From Paenibacillus sp. 453mf (GTDB taxonomy: Bacteria; Bacillota; Bacilli; Paenibacillales; Paenibacillaceae), in assembly GCF_900116105.1 (NCBI RefSeq), contig NZ_FPAC01000001.1, positions 1,230,862-1,294,861 of the forward strand: a stretch of DNA of 64,000 nt, in the 5' to 3' direction. Shown here piece by piece: positions 43,466-51,831 of this stretch (the first letter of the stretch is position 1; every line of letters starts with the position of its first letter). Both the position numbers and the translations under genes were made by a program. The notes beneath the pieces were generated by a model. The model saw only the letters and a list, made by a program, of their open reading frames with translations, did no database searches and was not told where the DNA came from.

Positions 43466-43990
43466 ATGTACATTAAACTTAACAGGGGAGAACAACTGTT
43501 TTTGGACGAGGTGAGAAAAGGTCTTGTAATTAATCAAGTAGATAAGTATGATGTTCAAATTGTTGAACAACAAATTCTGGAACATATTCAAGAGTCACGA
43601 GAGGAAGGGAGAGATGCTCTGCACGAATTAGGGGATCCGAGAGAGTTTATTAAGGATTTCATGGATGTGCAAGGTATAGCTTCATTTGCAAGTGATACAC
43701 GGACCGAACAGCCAGAGATAAGAAGACATTCAGTAGCATCTAAGATAAAGCACGCAGGCACGGCTGTGATAACCTTCGCTGCTGTATTTTTGGTGTCTCA
43801 GTTTCTCCTTGCTATGTTTCTGACAGATTCATTTGTTTCTGAAACCTTTAATTATAACCTCATTTATAATATAGCCGAAAATAACTGGTGGAACGCAATT
43901 TTAATCATGATCAGTATCATAACTGCAATCTCTTCCTCAATGCTCACATTGAAGATAGCTGCGAATAGGTTAAGTCAAGGAGCAAAGTAA
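43466..43990 (+). CDS. HAAS-domain (DUF1700-like) membrane protein
   Basis: 174 residues. The N-terminus has the helical HAAS pattern (LNRGEQLFLDEVRKGL.., QQILEHIQESREEGRDALHELGDPREFIKDFM), then two transmembrane helices (about 92-115 and 138-160). HAAS proteins typically pair with PadR regulators and transmit membrane or envelope signals. It starts one base after the PadR stop (GGAGATC ribosome site) and ends exactly where the serine hydrolase begins, so all three are one operon. Confidence 0.82.
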   Translation: MYIKLNRGEQLFLDEVRKGLVINQVDKYDVQIVEQQILEHIQESREEGRDALHELGDPREFIKDFMDVQGIASFASDTRTEQPEIRRHSVASKIKHAGTAVITFAAVFLVSQFLLAMFLTDSFVSETFNYNLIYNIAENNWWNAILIMISIITAISSSMLTLKIAANRLSQGAK

Positions 43991-45448
43991 ATGAAGCTTA
44001 TCAATCGGTTTATAATAATGATGTGCTCGCTATTTATTTTGTATTATTCCATTGGAGCGGAAGCAAACGTTACTGCAAATGGTCGCGATCTACAAATACG
44101 TCTGGACAGCTATATTGAAGAGTTTATGAATGAACAGAGGATACCTGGTGCTTCCATTATGCTTCTTAAGGGAGAAGATGTGATATATCAGAAAAATTGG
44201 GGAGTTACTGGTGAAGACGAACAACCCATTACTTCAAGTACACCTTTTACAATCGGTTCAATTAGTAAATCGTTTACTGGACTTGCTATGGTTAAGTTGG
44301 AACAAGAAGGGCTGGTCGATCTAGAAGCACCGGTACAGAAATATTTACCTTGGTTTACATTGCAAGATCAGCAAGCAGCAACAACGATGACGATTAAGCA
44401 TTTACTTAGCCACACTAGCGGATTTACTACATACACAGGCTTATTGTTATCTGATCAAGAACTCGTAACATCTGTAACCTACAAATCAATGACTGAGAAA
44501 TTATCAGAGGCAAAGCTCACCGCAATGCCTGGAGAGAAGCATCAATATAGCAATGCGAATTATATAATACTCGGAGCAATTATTGAAGAAGTGTCAAAAC
44601 AAACCTATTCAGATTACATGCATCAGCGAATTTTTGAACCACTTGGCATGGATAATGCAGCAGCAGAATTAACTACCGCAATTCGTAATGGATATCGGAC
44701 AGGATATCAATCGTTATTTGGTTATCCAGTAAAAAGCACAGTGGAATATGACAACAGCGGTTCATCGTATGGCTATATTACGGCTAGTTCGGAAGATCTC
44801 GCGAAGTTTCTAAAGCTTATCAGTAACACCAGTACAAATAGACTTCTTAATGATGATTACTTGAACAAATATTTGACACCTCTCGTTCAGGTAAGAGAGA
44901 ACCGCTACTATGGTTACGGTTTACGCACGACATTGCCTGATAAGAAAGGTGGAGAGTTATCTCTATGGCATTCTGGTTCCACACCTGATTCGCATGGAGA
45001 ATTGTTTTACTTTCCTGAAGAGGGCTTAGGTGGAGTGATCTTAACGAACAAGAATCATATCTTAGAAGAATCTGCGTTACCTGCTTTAAAAAAAGGAATC
45101 ATACAGCTTGTAAATAATGAGCAGCCTGAGGACATTCCTGGCTTGTCTCGAAATACCCAGTTGTTCCTCACACTCTTTGTTTTAATATGCATTATACTTC
45201 TCTTATATATTATATTAGCCAGACGGAGAGCAAAGATCCGTTACACCGCATTAAGAGTGATAATAGGAACTGTTATGCTGCTTGCTTCGATTCTAACTGT
45301 TCCTCTGGTCAGATATTATACAGATTCCCCATTTCACTCGGTTATATTGTTTGCACCAGATGTTGCTATATTAATGTTAATGTCTGCATTGTTAGTACTG
45401 CTTAACGGGCTCGTTCTGTTATGGCCACGAAAAAAGATAAGCAAATGA
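43991..45448 (+). CDS. Beta-lactamase-related serine hydrolase with C-terminal membrane domain
   Basis: 485 residues: signal peptide or anchor (about 1-25), a class C beta-lactamase/PBP fold with SxxK SISK (about 94-97), YxN YSN (about 185-187) and HSGS (about 330), then three transmembrane helices (about 390-480). The layout resembles PbpE/FmtA-like or D-aminopeptidase-like exoenzymes anchored at the C-terminus. Its activity may be esterase, peptidase or D-Ala modification of teichoic acid; sequence alone does not decide. It is the last gene of the PadR operon. Confidence 0.87.
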   Translation: MKLINRFIIMMCSLFILYYSIGAEANVTANGRDLQIRLDSYIEEFMNEQRIPGASIMLLKGEDVIYQKNWGVTGEDEQPITSSTPFTIGSISKSFTGLAMVKLEQEGLVDLEAPVQKYLPWFTLQDQQAATTMTIKHLLSHTSGFTTYTGLLLSDQELVTSVTYKSMTEKLSEAKLTAMPGEKHQYSNANYIILGAIIEEVSKQTYSDYMHQRIFEPLGMDNAAAELTTAIRNGYRTGYQSLFGYPVKSTVEYDNSGSSYGYITASSEDLAKFLKLISNTSTNRLLNDDYLNKYLTPLVQVRENRYYGYGLRTTLPDKKGGELSLWHSGSTPDSHGELFYFPEEGLGGVILTNKNHILEESALPALKKGIIQLVNNEQPEDIPGLSRNTQLFLTLFVLICIILLLYIILARRRAKIRYTALRVIIGTVMLLASILTVPLVRYYTDSPFHSVILFAPDVAILMLMSALLVLLNGLVLLWPRKKISK

Positions 45449-45466
45449 AGGCTTGAATTGTATAAG

Positions 45467-45508
45467 TAGCCTGTGATTTACGCAAAGGTAAGTTGCAGGC
45501 TGTTCTTG
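45467..45508 (+). terminator. Hairpin after the PadR operon
   Basis: Stem AGCCTGTGATTTA / TAAGTTGCAGGCT (with G-U pairs), 8-base loop, then TGTTCTT. Confidence 0.6.
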
Positions 45509-45709
45509 ATTATAGAATTGACACAGTATTATTGATCCGATAATATATATGCATGTACATACATTATCGAGAAGACATGAGTTACACGCAATATGCAGAA
45601 AATATTTAAACAGAAAACATATTTGCTGCGGTTCGGTGCATTATAAAACTCTGTGTAAGTACAAGATAGTGGCTTGAAACTTAGATGAATTAAAGGAGAG
45701 ATATGCTAA

Positions 45710-46741
45710 ATGATCGATATGTTCAGCGAATACAAACTTAAAGGACTTGAGCTTAAGAATAGGATTGTAATGCCTCCGATGTGTCAATATTCGGTTACTC
45801 AAAAAGATGGAATTGCGAATGATTGGCATCATACGCATTATGTCAGCCGTGCCATTGGTGGAACAGGGCTGATTATTATTGAGATGACCGATGTAGAGCC
45901 CGACGGAAGAATTACCGACTATGATCTCGGCCTGTGGTCAGATGAACAGATTGCTCCATTGGCTCGTATTGTAGAAGATGCGCACAAATATGGTGCAAAA
46001 GTAGGTGTTCAAATCGCCCATGCCGGACGTAAAGCAGAAGATGCTGAGGTGCCGGTTGCTCCTTCACCTATTGCCTTTGACGACCAATCCAAGACCCCTC
46101 GCGAGCTTTCTACAGAGGAAGTGAAGGGAATGGTAGAAAAATTCAGACTTGCTGTTCGTCGTGCCGTTCAGGCAGGTGTCGATGTCATCGAGCTTCATGG
46201 TGCACACGGCTATCTGATCCATCAATTCCACTCTCCGCTCACGAATAGAAGATCTGATGAATACGGACAAGATCTGACGAAATTCGGTGTGGAGATCATT
46301 CGTGCTGTGAAGAGTGAAATGCCGGAGGATATGCCGCTCATCATGCGGATCTCGGCTAAAGAATATGTTAAAGGTGGATATGGCATTAAGGAAAGCCTTG
46401 AATTCAGCAAGGCATATAAAGAAGCGGGCGTTGATATGTTCCATGTAAGCTCTGGAGGAGAAGGTCCTATTGGCGCGGATGGACGACCAGGTACTCACAC
46501 GGCTTATCAGGTGCCGCTTGCCAGAGAAATCAAGCAGGGCTTGAATGTTCCGGTTATTGCTGTGGGGAGACTGGATGAGCCGGCATTAGCCAATTCCGTT
46601 ATCGGTAATGAGGATGCCGATCTGGTTGCTGTAGGCAGAGGGATGCTTAAGAATCCGTACTGGCCCTTAACTGCTGCCGAATCGCTGCGTAAGCAAACGG
46701 ATGTTCCAAGACAATATGCCGGAGGGTTCCGGTTAGGCTAA
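45710..46741 (+). CDS. namA: NADPH dehydrogenase NamA (old yellow enzyme, YqjM type)
   Basis: 343 residues with OYE landmarks: LKNRIVMPPMCQYSV (FMN loop), GLIIIEMTDVEPDGRITDYDLGLWSDEQI, QIAHAGRKAE, ELHGAHGYLIHQFHSPLTNRRSDEYG (HxxH active-site pair), and AVGRGMLKNPYWP. It is the thermophilic-like subgroup typified by B. subtilis YqjM, which reduces activated C=C bonds with NADPH and responds to oxidative and electrophile stress. A MarR gene follows 123 bases downstream in the same direction and may be linked. Confidence 0.95.
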   Translation: MIDMFSEYKLKGLELKNRIVMPPMCQYSVTQKDGIANDWHHTHYVSRAIGGTGLIIIEMTDVEPDGRITDYDLGLWSDEQIAPLARIVEDAHKYGAKVGVQIAHAGRKAEDAEVPVAPSPIAFDDQSKTPRELSTEEVKGMVEKFRLAVRRAVQAGVDVIELHGAHGYLIHQFHSPLTNRRSDEYGQDLTKFGVEIIRAVKSEMPEDMPLIMRISAKEYVKGGYGIKESLEFSKAYKEAGVDMFHVSSGGEGPIGADGRPGTHTAYQVPLAREIKQGLNVPVIAVGRLDEPALANSVIGNEDADLVAVGRGMLKNPYWPLTAAESLRKQTDVPRQYAGGFRLG

Positions 46742-46864
46742 TCTCTTTTGCTTCTTCGGGATGAATCGAACTTCTGTAATCTGAGGTAGTTTGTTATAAT
46801 GAAGATTATGAGTAGTAAGATTTTTTGTTAGAGATTCATCTTATGAAGCTGAGGAGAATTACTT

Positions 46865-47299
46865 ATGGACATGAATCAAGAGCATGACCTTATAACGAGC
46901 TGGTTATCACTGACTCACATCCAAATGAATATAGAGAATTTGCTTGATCAGTCACTGCAGTCTAAACATGATCTGTCATTAAATGAATTTTATATGCTGT
47001 ACTTCTTATCTCAAGCTCCGCTAAGAAGATTGAAGCTGCAGCAGCTAGAGTCGATGGTAGGTCTTAGTCAGAGCGCCATGTCTAGATTTGTGGCTCGCTT
47101 TGAGGCCAAAGGATGCGGTGCGCTGAGAAGATCAGCTTGTGAAGAAGACCGGCGAAGTGTATATACTTCTCTTACGGATATCGGTCAGGAGAAAGTGAAC
47201 CAAGCGTTTCATACCTTTAATGAAGTACTCATTAAGGCTTTGCCCTACACTGATATAGAAGCGCTGCTTGGATCTATAATTCGTGTTAAGCAGGGATAA
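46865..47299 (+). CDS. MarR-family transcriptional regulator
   Basis: 144 residues with a MarR helix-turn-helix: LNEFYMLYFLSQAPLRRLKLQQLESMVGLSQSAMSRFVARFEAKGCGALRRSACEEDRRSVYTSLTDIGQEKV. The wing carries D-R-R. A strong terminator follows. Two Cys residues close together (GCGALRRSACE) in the recognition wing may make it redox-sensitive, in keeping with the electrophile-responsive namA upstream; that is inference. Confidence 0.88.
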   Translation: MDMNQEHDLITSWLSLTHIQMNIENLLDQSLQSKHDLSLNEFYMLYFLSQAPLRRLKLQQLESMVGLSQSAMSRFVARFEAKGCGALRRSACEEDRRSVYTSLTDIGQEKVNQAFHTFNEVLIKALPYTDIEALLGSIIRVKQG

Positions 47300-47308
47300 A
47301 CCTGAAAC

Positions 47309-47347
47309 AAGCCAAGAAGGCAGTTAACCTTCTTGGCTTGTTTTTTG
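47309..47347 (+). terminator. Terminator after the MarR gene
   Basis: Stem AAGCCAAGAAGG / CCTTCTTGGCTT, 7-base loop, then GTTTTTT. Confidence 0.9.
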
Positions 47348-47455
47348 CGGCAGAACGGAACAATTATGCGCTCGGGCTGCTGTTAGCGATAGGACTGAAA
47401 TAGGCTCCGCTGGCATAGGATATGTTAACGATTCTTGTCAGGAGGTAGTGAAATA

Positions 47456-47878
47456 ATGGCTCAGTTCATTGATTCAAGAACATCGCAAAATGCGACTTCT
47501 TCCAACTCCATCGCAATACCGATTCTTGTCATCGGAACGCCACAGCTGTTTGGTCAGATTGGCTTACAAACAGCAGGTGTCGGCACAAATCCGCGTGTTG
47601 TATTCAGTGGAACGATCGGATTGCAGCTTCCACTGGCACTTGCAGGTATTACAATAACGGTAGTCAGAGGTACGCAGCCAACCGATCCTGTCGTCTATTC
47701 AGCCATTTCAACCTTTGATTTAAGCTTACTTGCACCGCAAATTATTAATTTCACGGCTACGGATTTTAACCCGCCAATTCAGCCTCAGCTTACCTATTCT
47801 GCGTTTGTCGCAGCTAACGTGCTTGGAACCATTCGGGTAGGCCCGGAATCCTTCAATGGCCAGTTGTATTCGGATTAA
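47456..47878 (+). CDS. 140-residue beta-rich protein, paralogue of the 58.1-kb gene
   Basis: Starts at ATG 47456 with CAGGAGGTAG well placed upstream. The protein (MAQFIDSRTSQNATSSNSIA..) has no signal peptide or Cys, is rich in Ser/Thr/Ile/Val and looks like an all-beta sandwich with a repeated PxxLT pattern. It is about two thirds identical to the protein at 58127-58555 along its full length, including IPILVI-x-TPQLFGQIGLQTAG and FNPPI-x-PQLTY-x-AFV. No known family recognised. Its character recalls spore-coat or exosporium proteins, but that is a guess. Confidence 0.72.
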   Translation: MAQFIDSRTSQNATSSNSIAIPILVIGTPQLFGQIGLQTAGVGTNPRVVFSGTIGLQLPLALAGITITVVRGTQPTDPVVYSAISTFDLSLLAPQIINFTATDFNPPIQPQLTYSAFVAANVLGTIRVGPESFNGQLYSD

Positions 47879-47956
47879 TGTGCTAATAGAAGCAAGAGGA
47901 CTCACACCCTAATAAGATGGTGGCTATGAAGAAGGGCTAGAAAAATGAATAACAAA

Positions 47957-47996
47957 AACCGGCTTGGAAGAAAAGATTCCATAAGCCGGTTATTTG
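47957..47996. terminator. Bidirectional terminator
   Basis: AACCGGCTT / AAGCCGGTT with an inner GGAA..TTCC stem, between convergent genes. Confidence 0.75.
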
Positions 47997-48006
47997 TATT
48001 AGGCTG

Positions 48007-48408
48007 CTAGCCTTCCATGATCTTCACATGGTATTCTCGATCGCGGGGACCGTCGAATTCACAGAAGTAAATACCTTGCCAGCGGCCTAGAACTAGTCTT
48101 CCTTCTTGAATAATTACCGTTTGCGATGTTCCCGTCGTTATTGCCTTCAAATGCGAAGCCGTGTTTCCTTCGGCATGCAAGTATTTGGGATGATTCCATG
48201 GGAATACTTCATCAAGCCGGAGCAGTACATCGTGCTTGACATCGGGATCAGCATTCTCATTAATGGTGATCCCGGCGGTAGTATGAGGACAATAAATAAT
48301 CGCAATCCCATCCGTAATACCGCTCTTCGCAACCACAGCTCTCACTTCCTGTGTAACATCCCTCATCTCATCTCTGCTGGATGTTCTAAGCTCCAATTTT
48401 TGCAGCAT
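48007..48408 (-). CDS. YjbQ/UPF0047 family protein (secondary thiamine-phosphate synthase fold)
   Basis: 133 residues with the family motifs [27 protein letters not shown] (His and Asp near an anion site), [10 protein letters not shown] and [19 protein letters not shown] [18 protein letters not shown]. YjbQ proteins form trimers with a putative metal/anion site, and some can replace ThiE weakly. It is monocistronic and opposite to its neighbours. Confidence 0.9.
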   Translation of the reverse strand: MLQKLELRTSSRDEMRDVTQEVRAVVAKSGITDGIAIIYCPHTTAGITINENADPDVKHDVLLRLDEVFPWNHPKYLHAEGNTASHLKAITTGTSQTVIIQEGRLVLGRWQGIYFCEFDGPRDREYHVKIMEG

Positions 48409-48555
48409 CTAATCCCTCCAAGAATAAGTATTCTATTCCTTAATATTGTACCCTCATGTCGAATGAGCGCAACTAGTGCTCCATGAATGCCGTAATCGGA
48501 AGCTGCAGCAACAGGGGGTTACGTTGTCGTCTCACTTGTATAGATCACAATACAG

Positions 48556-48879
48556 TTACATAAAAAGTCTGATCACGGCCATACATACAACACCCACGAT
48601 AACCGTTGCAGACAAGCTTTTAGTCCACACAGCAACGGCAAGCGTAGGAATAAGAGCAATGAATGTACTCCAATCTATCGCAATCTGATCACCCGTCTCT
48701 GATATCATGCTCTCAATAACAAGAGCTGACAAAATACAGATTGGAATATAGGAGAGCCACTTCAATACGACATCAGGCATCCGGACACTTCGAACAAAAA
48801 TAAACGGGATGATTCGAGGCAGCAGAGTCACAAGTGCACAGCCTGCGAACAGCCATATCATCGTCATGCTTGTATTCAT
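48556..48879 (-). CDS. azlD: AzlD-type branched-chain amino-acid exporter subunit
   Basis: 107 residues, four transmembrane helices, with AzlD text LLPRIIPFIFVRSVRMPDVVLKWLSYIPICILSALVIES. It forms the small subunit of the AzlCD exporter of branched-chain amino acids or analogues. Its ATG overlaps the end of azlC by four bases. Confidence 0.92.
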   Translation of the reverse strand: MNTSMTMIWLFAGCALVTLLPRIIPFIFVRSVRMPDVVLKWLSYIPICILSALVIESMISETGDQIAIDWSTFIALIPTLAVAVWTKSLSATVIVGVVCMAVIRLFM

Positions 48880-49604
48880 CGTTCAGTCACCACCCCGATC
48901 GTTGCTACAATGACAGTGGAGAGTAATACCGCTACATGAGACGGAACGAAGTAAGACAACACGATCATGCAGATGACCATATATAGAACCAGTGAAAGGC
49001 GGTGCTTCAGCTTGGATCTCTCGGTACTGTTCAGCTGAAGTACAAGCAGAGCAGCAAACATGGCAACAAGAGCAAAATCTAGTCCCAATGCTTCCGGATC
49101 AGCGATCCACTGCCCTGATATTCCCCCGAGCGTACATGCTGCGATCCAGCATAAGTATGCCGTTAGGTTAAGTCCATTCATCCATTTACCTGATAGAGAG
49201 CCCTGTTCTGCAATGCGATTCGCTGCTACTCCGAACGTTTCATCGGTAAGAAGTGCGCCGAAGCCAATATTTTTAGAGATAGAATATCTTGTCAGATAAG
49301 GAGCAATCGTAAGGCTGAGCAGAAAATGTCTTAGATTCACAATAAAGGTGGTTAAGATAATAGCTGAAGCAGGCGTGTTTACAACAAGCAGGGCACAAAT
49401 AATGAACTGTGCGGAACCGGCATAGACGAGAATGGACATAAGCGCAATTTCGAATATACTGAGCCCCGAGGATACGCCTACAATTCCAAAGGCAAAGCCG
49501 ATGCTCATATAACCCAGCAGGGTAGGTACACAGTCTTTAATGCCTTGAATAAATGAATTTTGATCTTTGGACATAGGGATATTGCTTTCAGCTTGAATAC
49601 TCAT
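48876..49604 (-). CDS. azlC: AzlC-type branched-chain amino-acid exporter subunit
   Basis: 242 residues with AzlC motifs: DCVPTLLGYMSIGFAFGIVGVSSGLSIFEIALMSILVYAGSAQFI and LTDETFGVAANRI. The large membrane subunit of AzlCD. ATG 49604 follows GGAGG by about 10 bases and overlaps the stop of the regulator gene (ATGA), so regulator, azlC and azlD are one translationally coupled operon. Confidence 0.93.
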   Translation of the reverse strand: MSIQAESNIPMSKDQNSFIQGIKDCVPTLLGYMSIGFAFGIVGVSSGLSIFEIALMSILVYAGSAQFIICALLVVNTPASAIILTTFIVNLRHFLLSLTIAPYLTRYSISKNIGFGALLTDETFGVAANRIAEQGSLSGKWMNGLNLTAYLCWIAACTLGGISGQWIADPEALGLDFALVAMFAALLVLQLNSTERSKLKHRLSLVLYMVICMIVLSYFVPSHVAVLLSTVIVATIGVVTER

Positions 49605-50437
49605 CTCTTTAAATCCTCCGATTGATGCCCTGCCCATTTGCCTGTTACAACATGATACAAATCCTTGTGTCCTCTCCATAATGCTTCTGCTTTATCGGAG
49701 CCGACTTTCTTGACGAGCTCTGAGAACATGATGTCGTGGCGAATGTATTCCATGGCAACCAGAACGAGTGCAGGATCTTCTGTTTTGATAGCCCAAGCTG
49801 TTGACCCCGGCGAGAAATTAGCGATCAGCACTTCCTTGTTATCTCTAGCAATAATGGTCAGTCTGCCGCCCATGCGTTCTTCTGCTACCTGCGGAGACAT
49901 GTAGTTGTGATGGGTTGTAAACCCGAGCTTGATCTGATCGGGACCAAATACGATCGCGTATATAGGGAGCTTCTGCTCCTGCCTGTTGATTGCTTCATCT
50001 TGTATATACGAAAATTCATTCTCCCATATGGAGAACCACAGTTCTTCTTCTGCCTGCTTAATCATCGTGTTCATCTCCGCAATGACATGAGCATCACTAT
50101 GAATACGATGAATCACGTCTACCTCCCGTTCTCCTTCCAAAGCGGTCAGTCTCGTTTCGAGATACTGAAAGGATTGTTCAAATTCGCTGCGGGTTCTATT
50201 GATGAGTTCTCTCGCAGGCAGAGGAGCATAGGTTACAGGATCACTTGGTACCGTGTGAACAGCACCTTTATCCAGGAGTTTCCCTAGCACTTCATAGATC
50301 ATAGATCGTGGTACACCGGTTCGTTTGCTGATTTCGTAGCCTGTAATAGGTGAATGCTTCAATAGACCGATATATGCCTTGCATTCATAGGTGGAGTAGC
50401 CCAATTTTTGAAGTGATCGATAGATTTCTTCGTCCAT
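49601..50437 (-). CDS. TrmB-family transcriptional regulator of azlCD
   Basis: 278 residues: TrmB winged helix (LQKLGYSTYECKAYIGLLKHSPITGYEISKRTGVPRSMIYEVLGKLLDKGAV), a coiled linker, and a C-terminal TrmB/phospholipase-D-like sensor domain. ATG 50437 follows AAAGGAG at about 12 bases; frames further upstream would run through the promoter. In other Firmicutes azlCD is often under an Lrp-type repressor (AzlB), so a TrmB-type gene at this place is a different solution. The ligand may be an amino acid; no direct evidence. Confidence 0.85.
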   Translation of the reverse strand: MDEEIYRSLQKLGYSTYECKAYIGLLKHSPITGYEISKRTGVPRSMIYEVLGKLLDKGAVHTVPSDPVTYAPLPARELINRTRSEFEQSFQYLETRLTALEGEREVDVIHRIHSDAHVIAEMNTMIKQAEEELWFSIWENEFSYIQDEAINRQEQKLPIYAIVFGPDQIKLGFTTHHNYMSPQVAEERMGGRLTIIARDNKEVLIANFSPGSTAWAIKTEDPALVLVAMEYIRHDIMFSELVKKVGSDKAEALWRGHKDLYHVVTGKWAGHQSEDLKR

Positions 50438-50480
50438 GAGGTCAGATGGCTCCTTTGTTGTAGTAGTTAGTGTACCAATC

Positions 50481-50509
50481 ACTATAGGTAAGGTAAGGAA
50501 TATTGTCAA
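50481..50509 (-). promoter_or_regulatory. SigA promoter of the TrmB-azlCD operon
   Basis: On the minus strand TTGACA (50509-50504), 17 bases, TATAGT (50486-50481). A near-consensus site 44 bases before the start codon. Confidence 0.8.
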
Positions 50510-50520
50510 TGTTTTTTCGC

Positions 50521-50874
50521 GATCGTGAAGAAGTCGATTAGTATCATTGATGAGAGCATTCGGGATTATGAGTCCAAATCTTCGATCTTCTTTCTGGCTA
50601 CTTCCAGTTTGGAGCGTAAGGCAGACGTCTCACCGCGGGAGACGAACCGGGTTTTGTGAAGATATTGGACGAGAAGCATCTGGCATTCCCAGATCGGCCG
50701 GGTAACCGCACAGGTCTTGCCGTTGTATTGGAGGCTGAGAAGTGTTTCGTGCATTGCCCGCAGGCGTTTAAACAGGCGGGTATCTGTAGTCACGATCAAT
50801 GGATTCTTAAGGAAGAGCATTCGAATACGAGCGAAATGTTCAAGGTGCACTTGGCTATCAACGGCTGGAAATGA
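50521..50874 (+). pseudogene. Relic of a pyridoxamine-phosphate-oxidase-like (PPOX) gene
   Basis: From about 50521 the frame reads SIRDYESKSSIFFLATSS..KADVSPR. After a one-base slip near 50640 (CGGGAGAC where CGGGGAGAC is expected) it continues FVKILDEKHLAFPDRPGNR in the next frame. Directly after this comes TGLAVVLEAEKCFVHCPQAFKQ, so about 50 codons of the family's middle part are missing. The family hallmark is DVSPRGD..FV.I.D...L..PDR.GN and CFVHCPKA. The 5' end is also missing. It is therefore a multiply damaged relic and overlaps the TrmB promoter region. Confidence 0.8.
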
Positions 50875-50948
50875 ATGAACGGAAAAGTTATAATGGAGTG
50901 ACTGACGATTACATAAAAATTTAGATATAAATAAAGGAGAGAATCAAC

Positions 50949-51665
50949 ATGCAGGATCTTAGAGGTAAAACAGCGCTCATTACAGGTGCAGGCAGAGGGA
51001 TAGGCCGAACAACCGCCATTTATTTTGCTAAGGAAGGTATTCATGTTGGACTGCTGGGAAGAAGTGTTGAGAATTTGGAGAAGGTGGCTGCTGAGCTAAC
51101 AGAATACGGAGTTCGTGTTTCATTGGCAAGTGCGGATGTGGCTGATCTTGAATCTGTGAATCAAGCAGTGAATCATATTACGAGTGAGCTTGGACCTATA
51201 GATATTCTGATCAACAACGCGGGTATCGGCAAATTTGGCGGATTCCTGGAGCTTGAGCCAGCTGAGTGGGAGCAAATCATCAAGGTGAACGTGCTTGGCG
51301 TTTATTATGTAACTAGAGCGGTATTACCGCAAATGATCGAACGTAAGACGGGAGACATCATTAATATATCCTCTACAGCAGGGCAGAAGGGTTCCCCGGT
51401 ATCGAGCGCTTACAGTGCATCGAAGGCAGCGGTACTGGCTATGACAGAATCTCTGATGCTAGAAGCGAGAAAGCACAATATCCGTGTGAGCGCCTTAACC
51501 CCTAGTACGGTTGCAACCGATATGGCGGTAGAACTGAACCTGACAGATGGCAACCCGGAAAAAGTAATGCAGCCAGAAGATCTCGCTGAGTATATGCTGG
51601 CACAGCTGAAGCTGAATTCTAGAATCTTCATTAAATCAGCCGGAATGTGGTCAACTAATCCATAA
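50949..51665 (+). CDS. yoxD: SDR-family oxidoreductase, YoxD-like (3-oxoacyl-ACP reductase annotation)
   Basis: 238 residues: NAD(P) motif TGAGRGIGR (about 14-22), NNAG (about 88-91), catalytic Ser in SSTAGQ, and YSASK (Tyr/Lys). The C-terminal half ([44 protein letters not shown]) is nearly the B. subtilis YoxD sequence. YoxD is annotated as a FabG-like reductase, but its real substrate is not known. ATG 50949 follows AAAGGAGAG. Single gene with its own terminator. Confidence 0.9.
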   Translation: MQDLRGKTALITGAGRGIGRTTAIYFAKEGIHVGLLGRSVENLEKVAAELTEYGVRVSLASADVADLESVNQAVNHITSELGPIDILINNAGIGKFGGFLELEPAEWEQIIKVNVLGVYYVTRAVLPQMIERKTGDIINISSTAGQKGSPVSSAYSASKAAVLAMTESLMLEARKHNIRVSALTPSTVATDMAVELNLTDGNPEKVMQPEDLAEYMLAQLKLNSRIFIKSAGMWSTNP

Positions 51666-51716
51666 TGTTGGCTTAGATACAGGGTGCGTTAGTCACCACA
51701 TACCAACGACCAATAT

Positions 51717-51752
51717 AAAACCATTCGTAATAAACCACGGATGGTTTTTTCG
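51717..51752 (+). terminator. Terminator after yoxD
   Basis: AAAACCATTCGT / ACGGATGGTTTTTT with an 8-base loop and T run. Confidence 0.85.
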
Positions 51753-51831
51753 ATGAAAAAATAATTCCTAAGCTCCATCCTAAGGAGTACAATGTATGGA
51801 TAGGAAACTCTCTTACCAAAGGAGGGGCTGA

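Noticed and set aside
50566..51044. Minus-strand frames opposite the PPOX relic and yoxD start
   Set aside because: They overlap recognisable PPOX text and the yoxD ribosome site and have no motifs.
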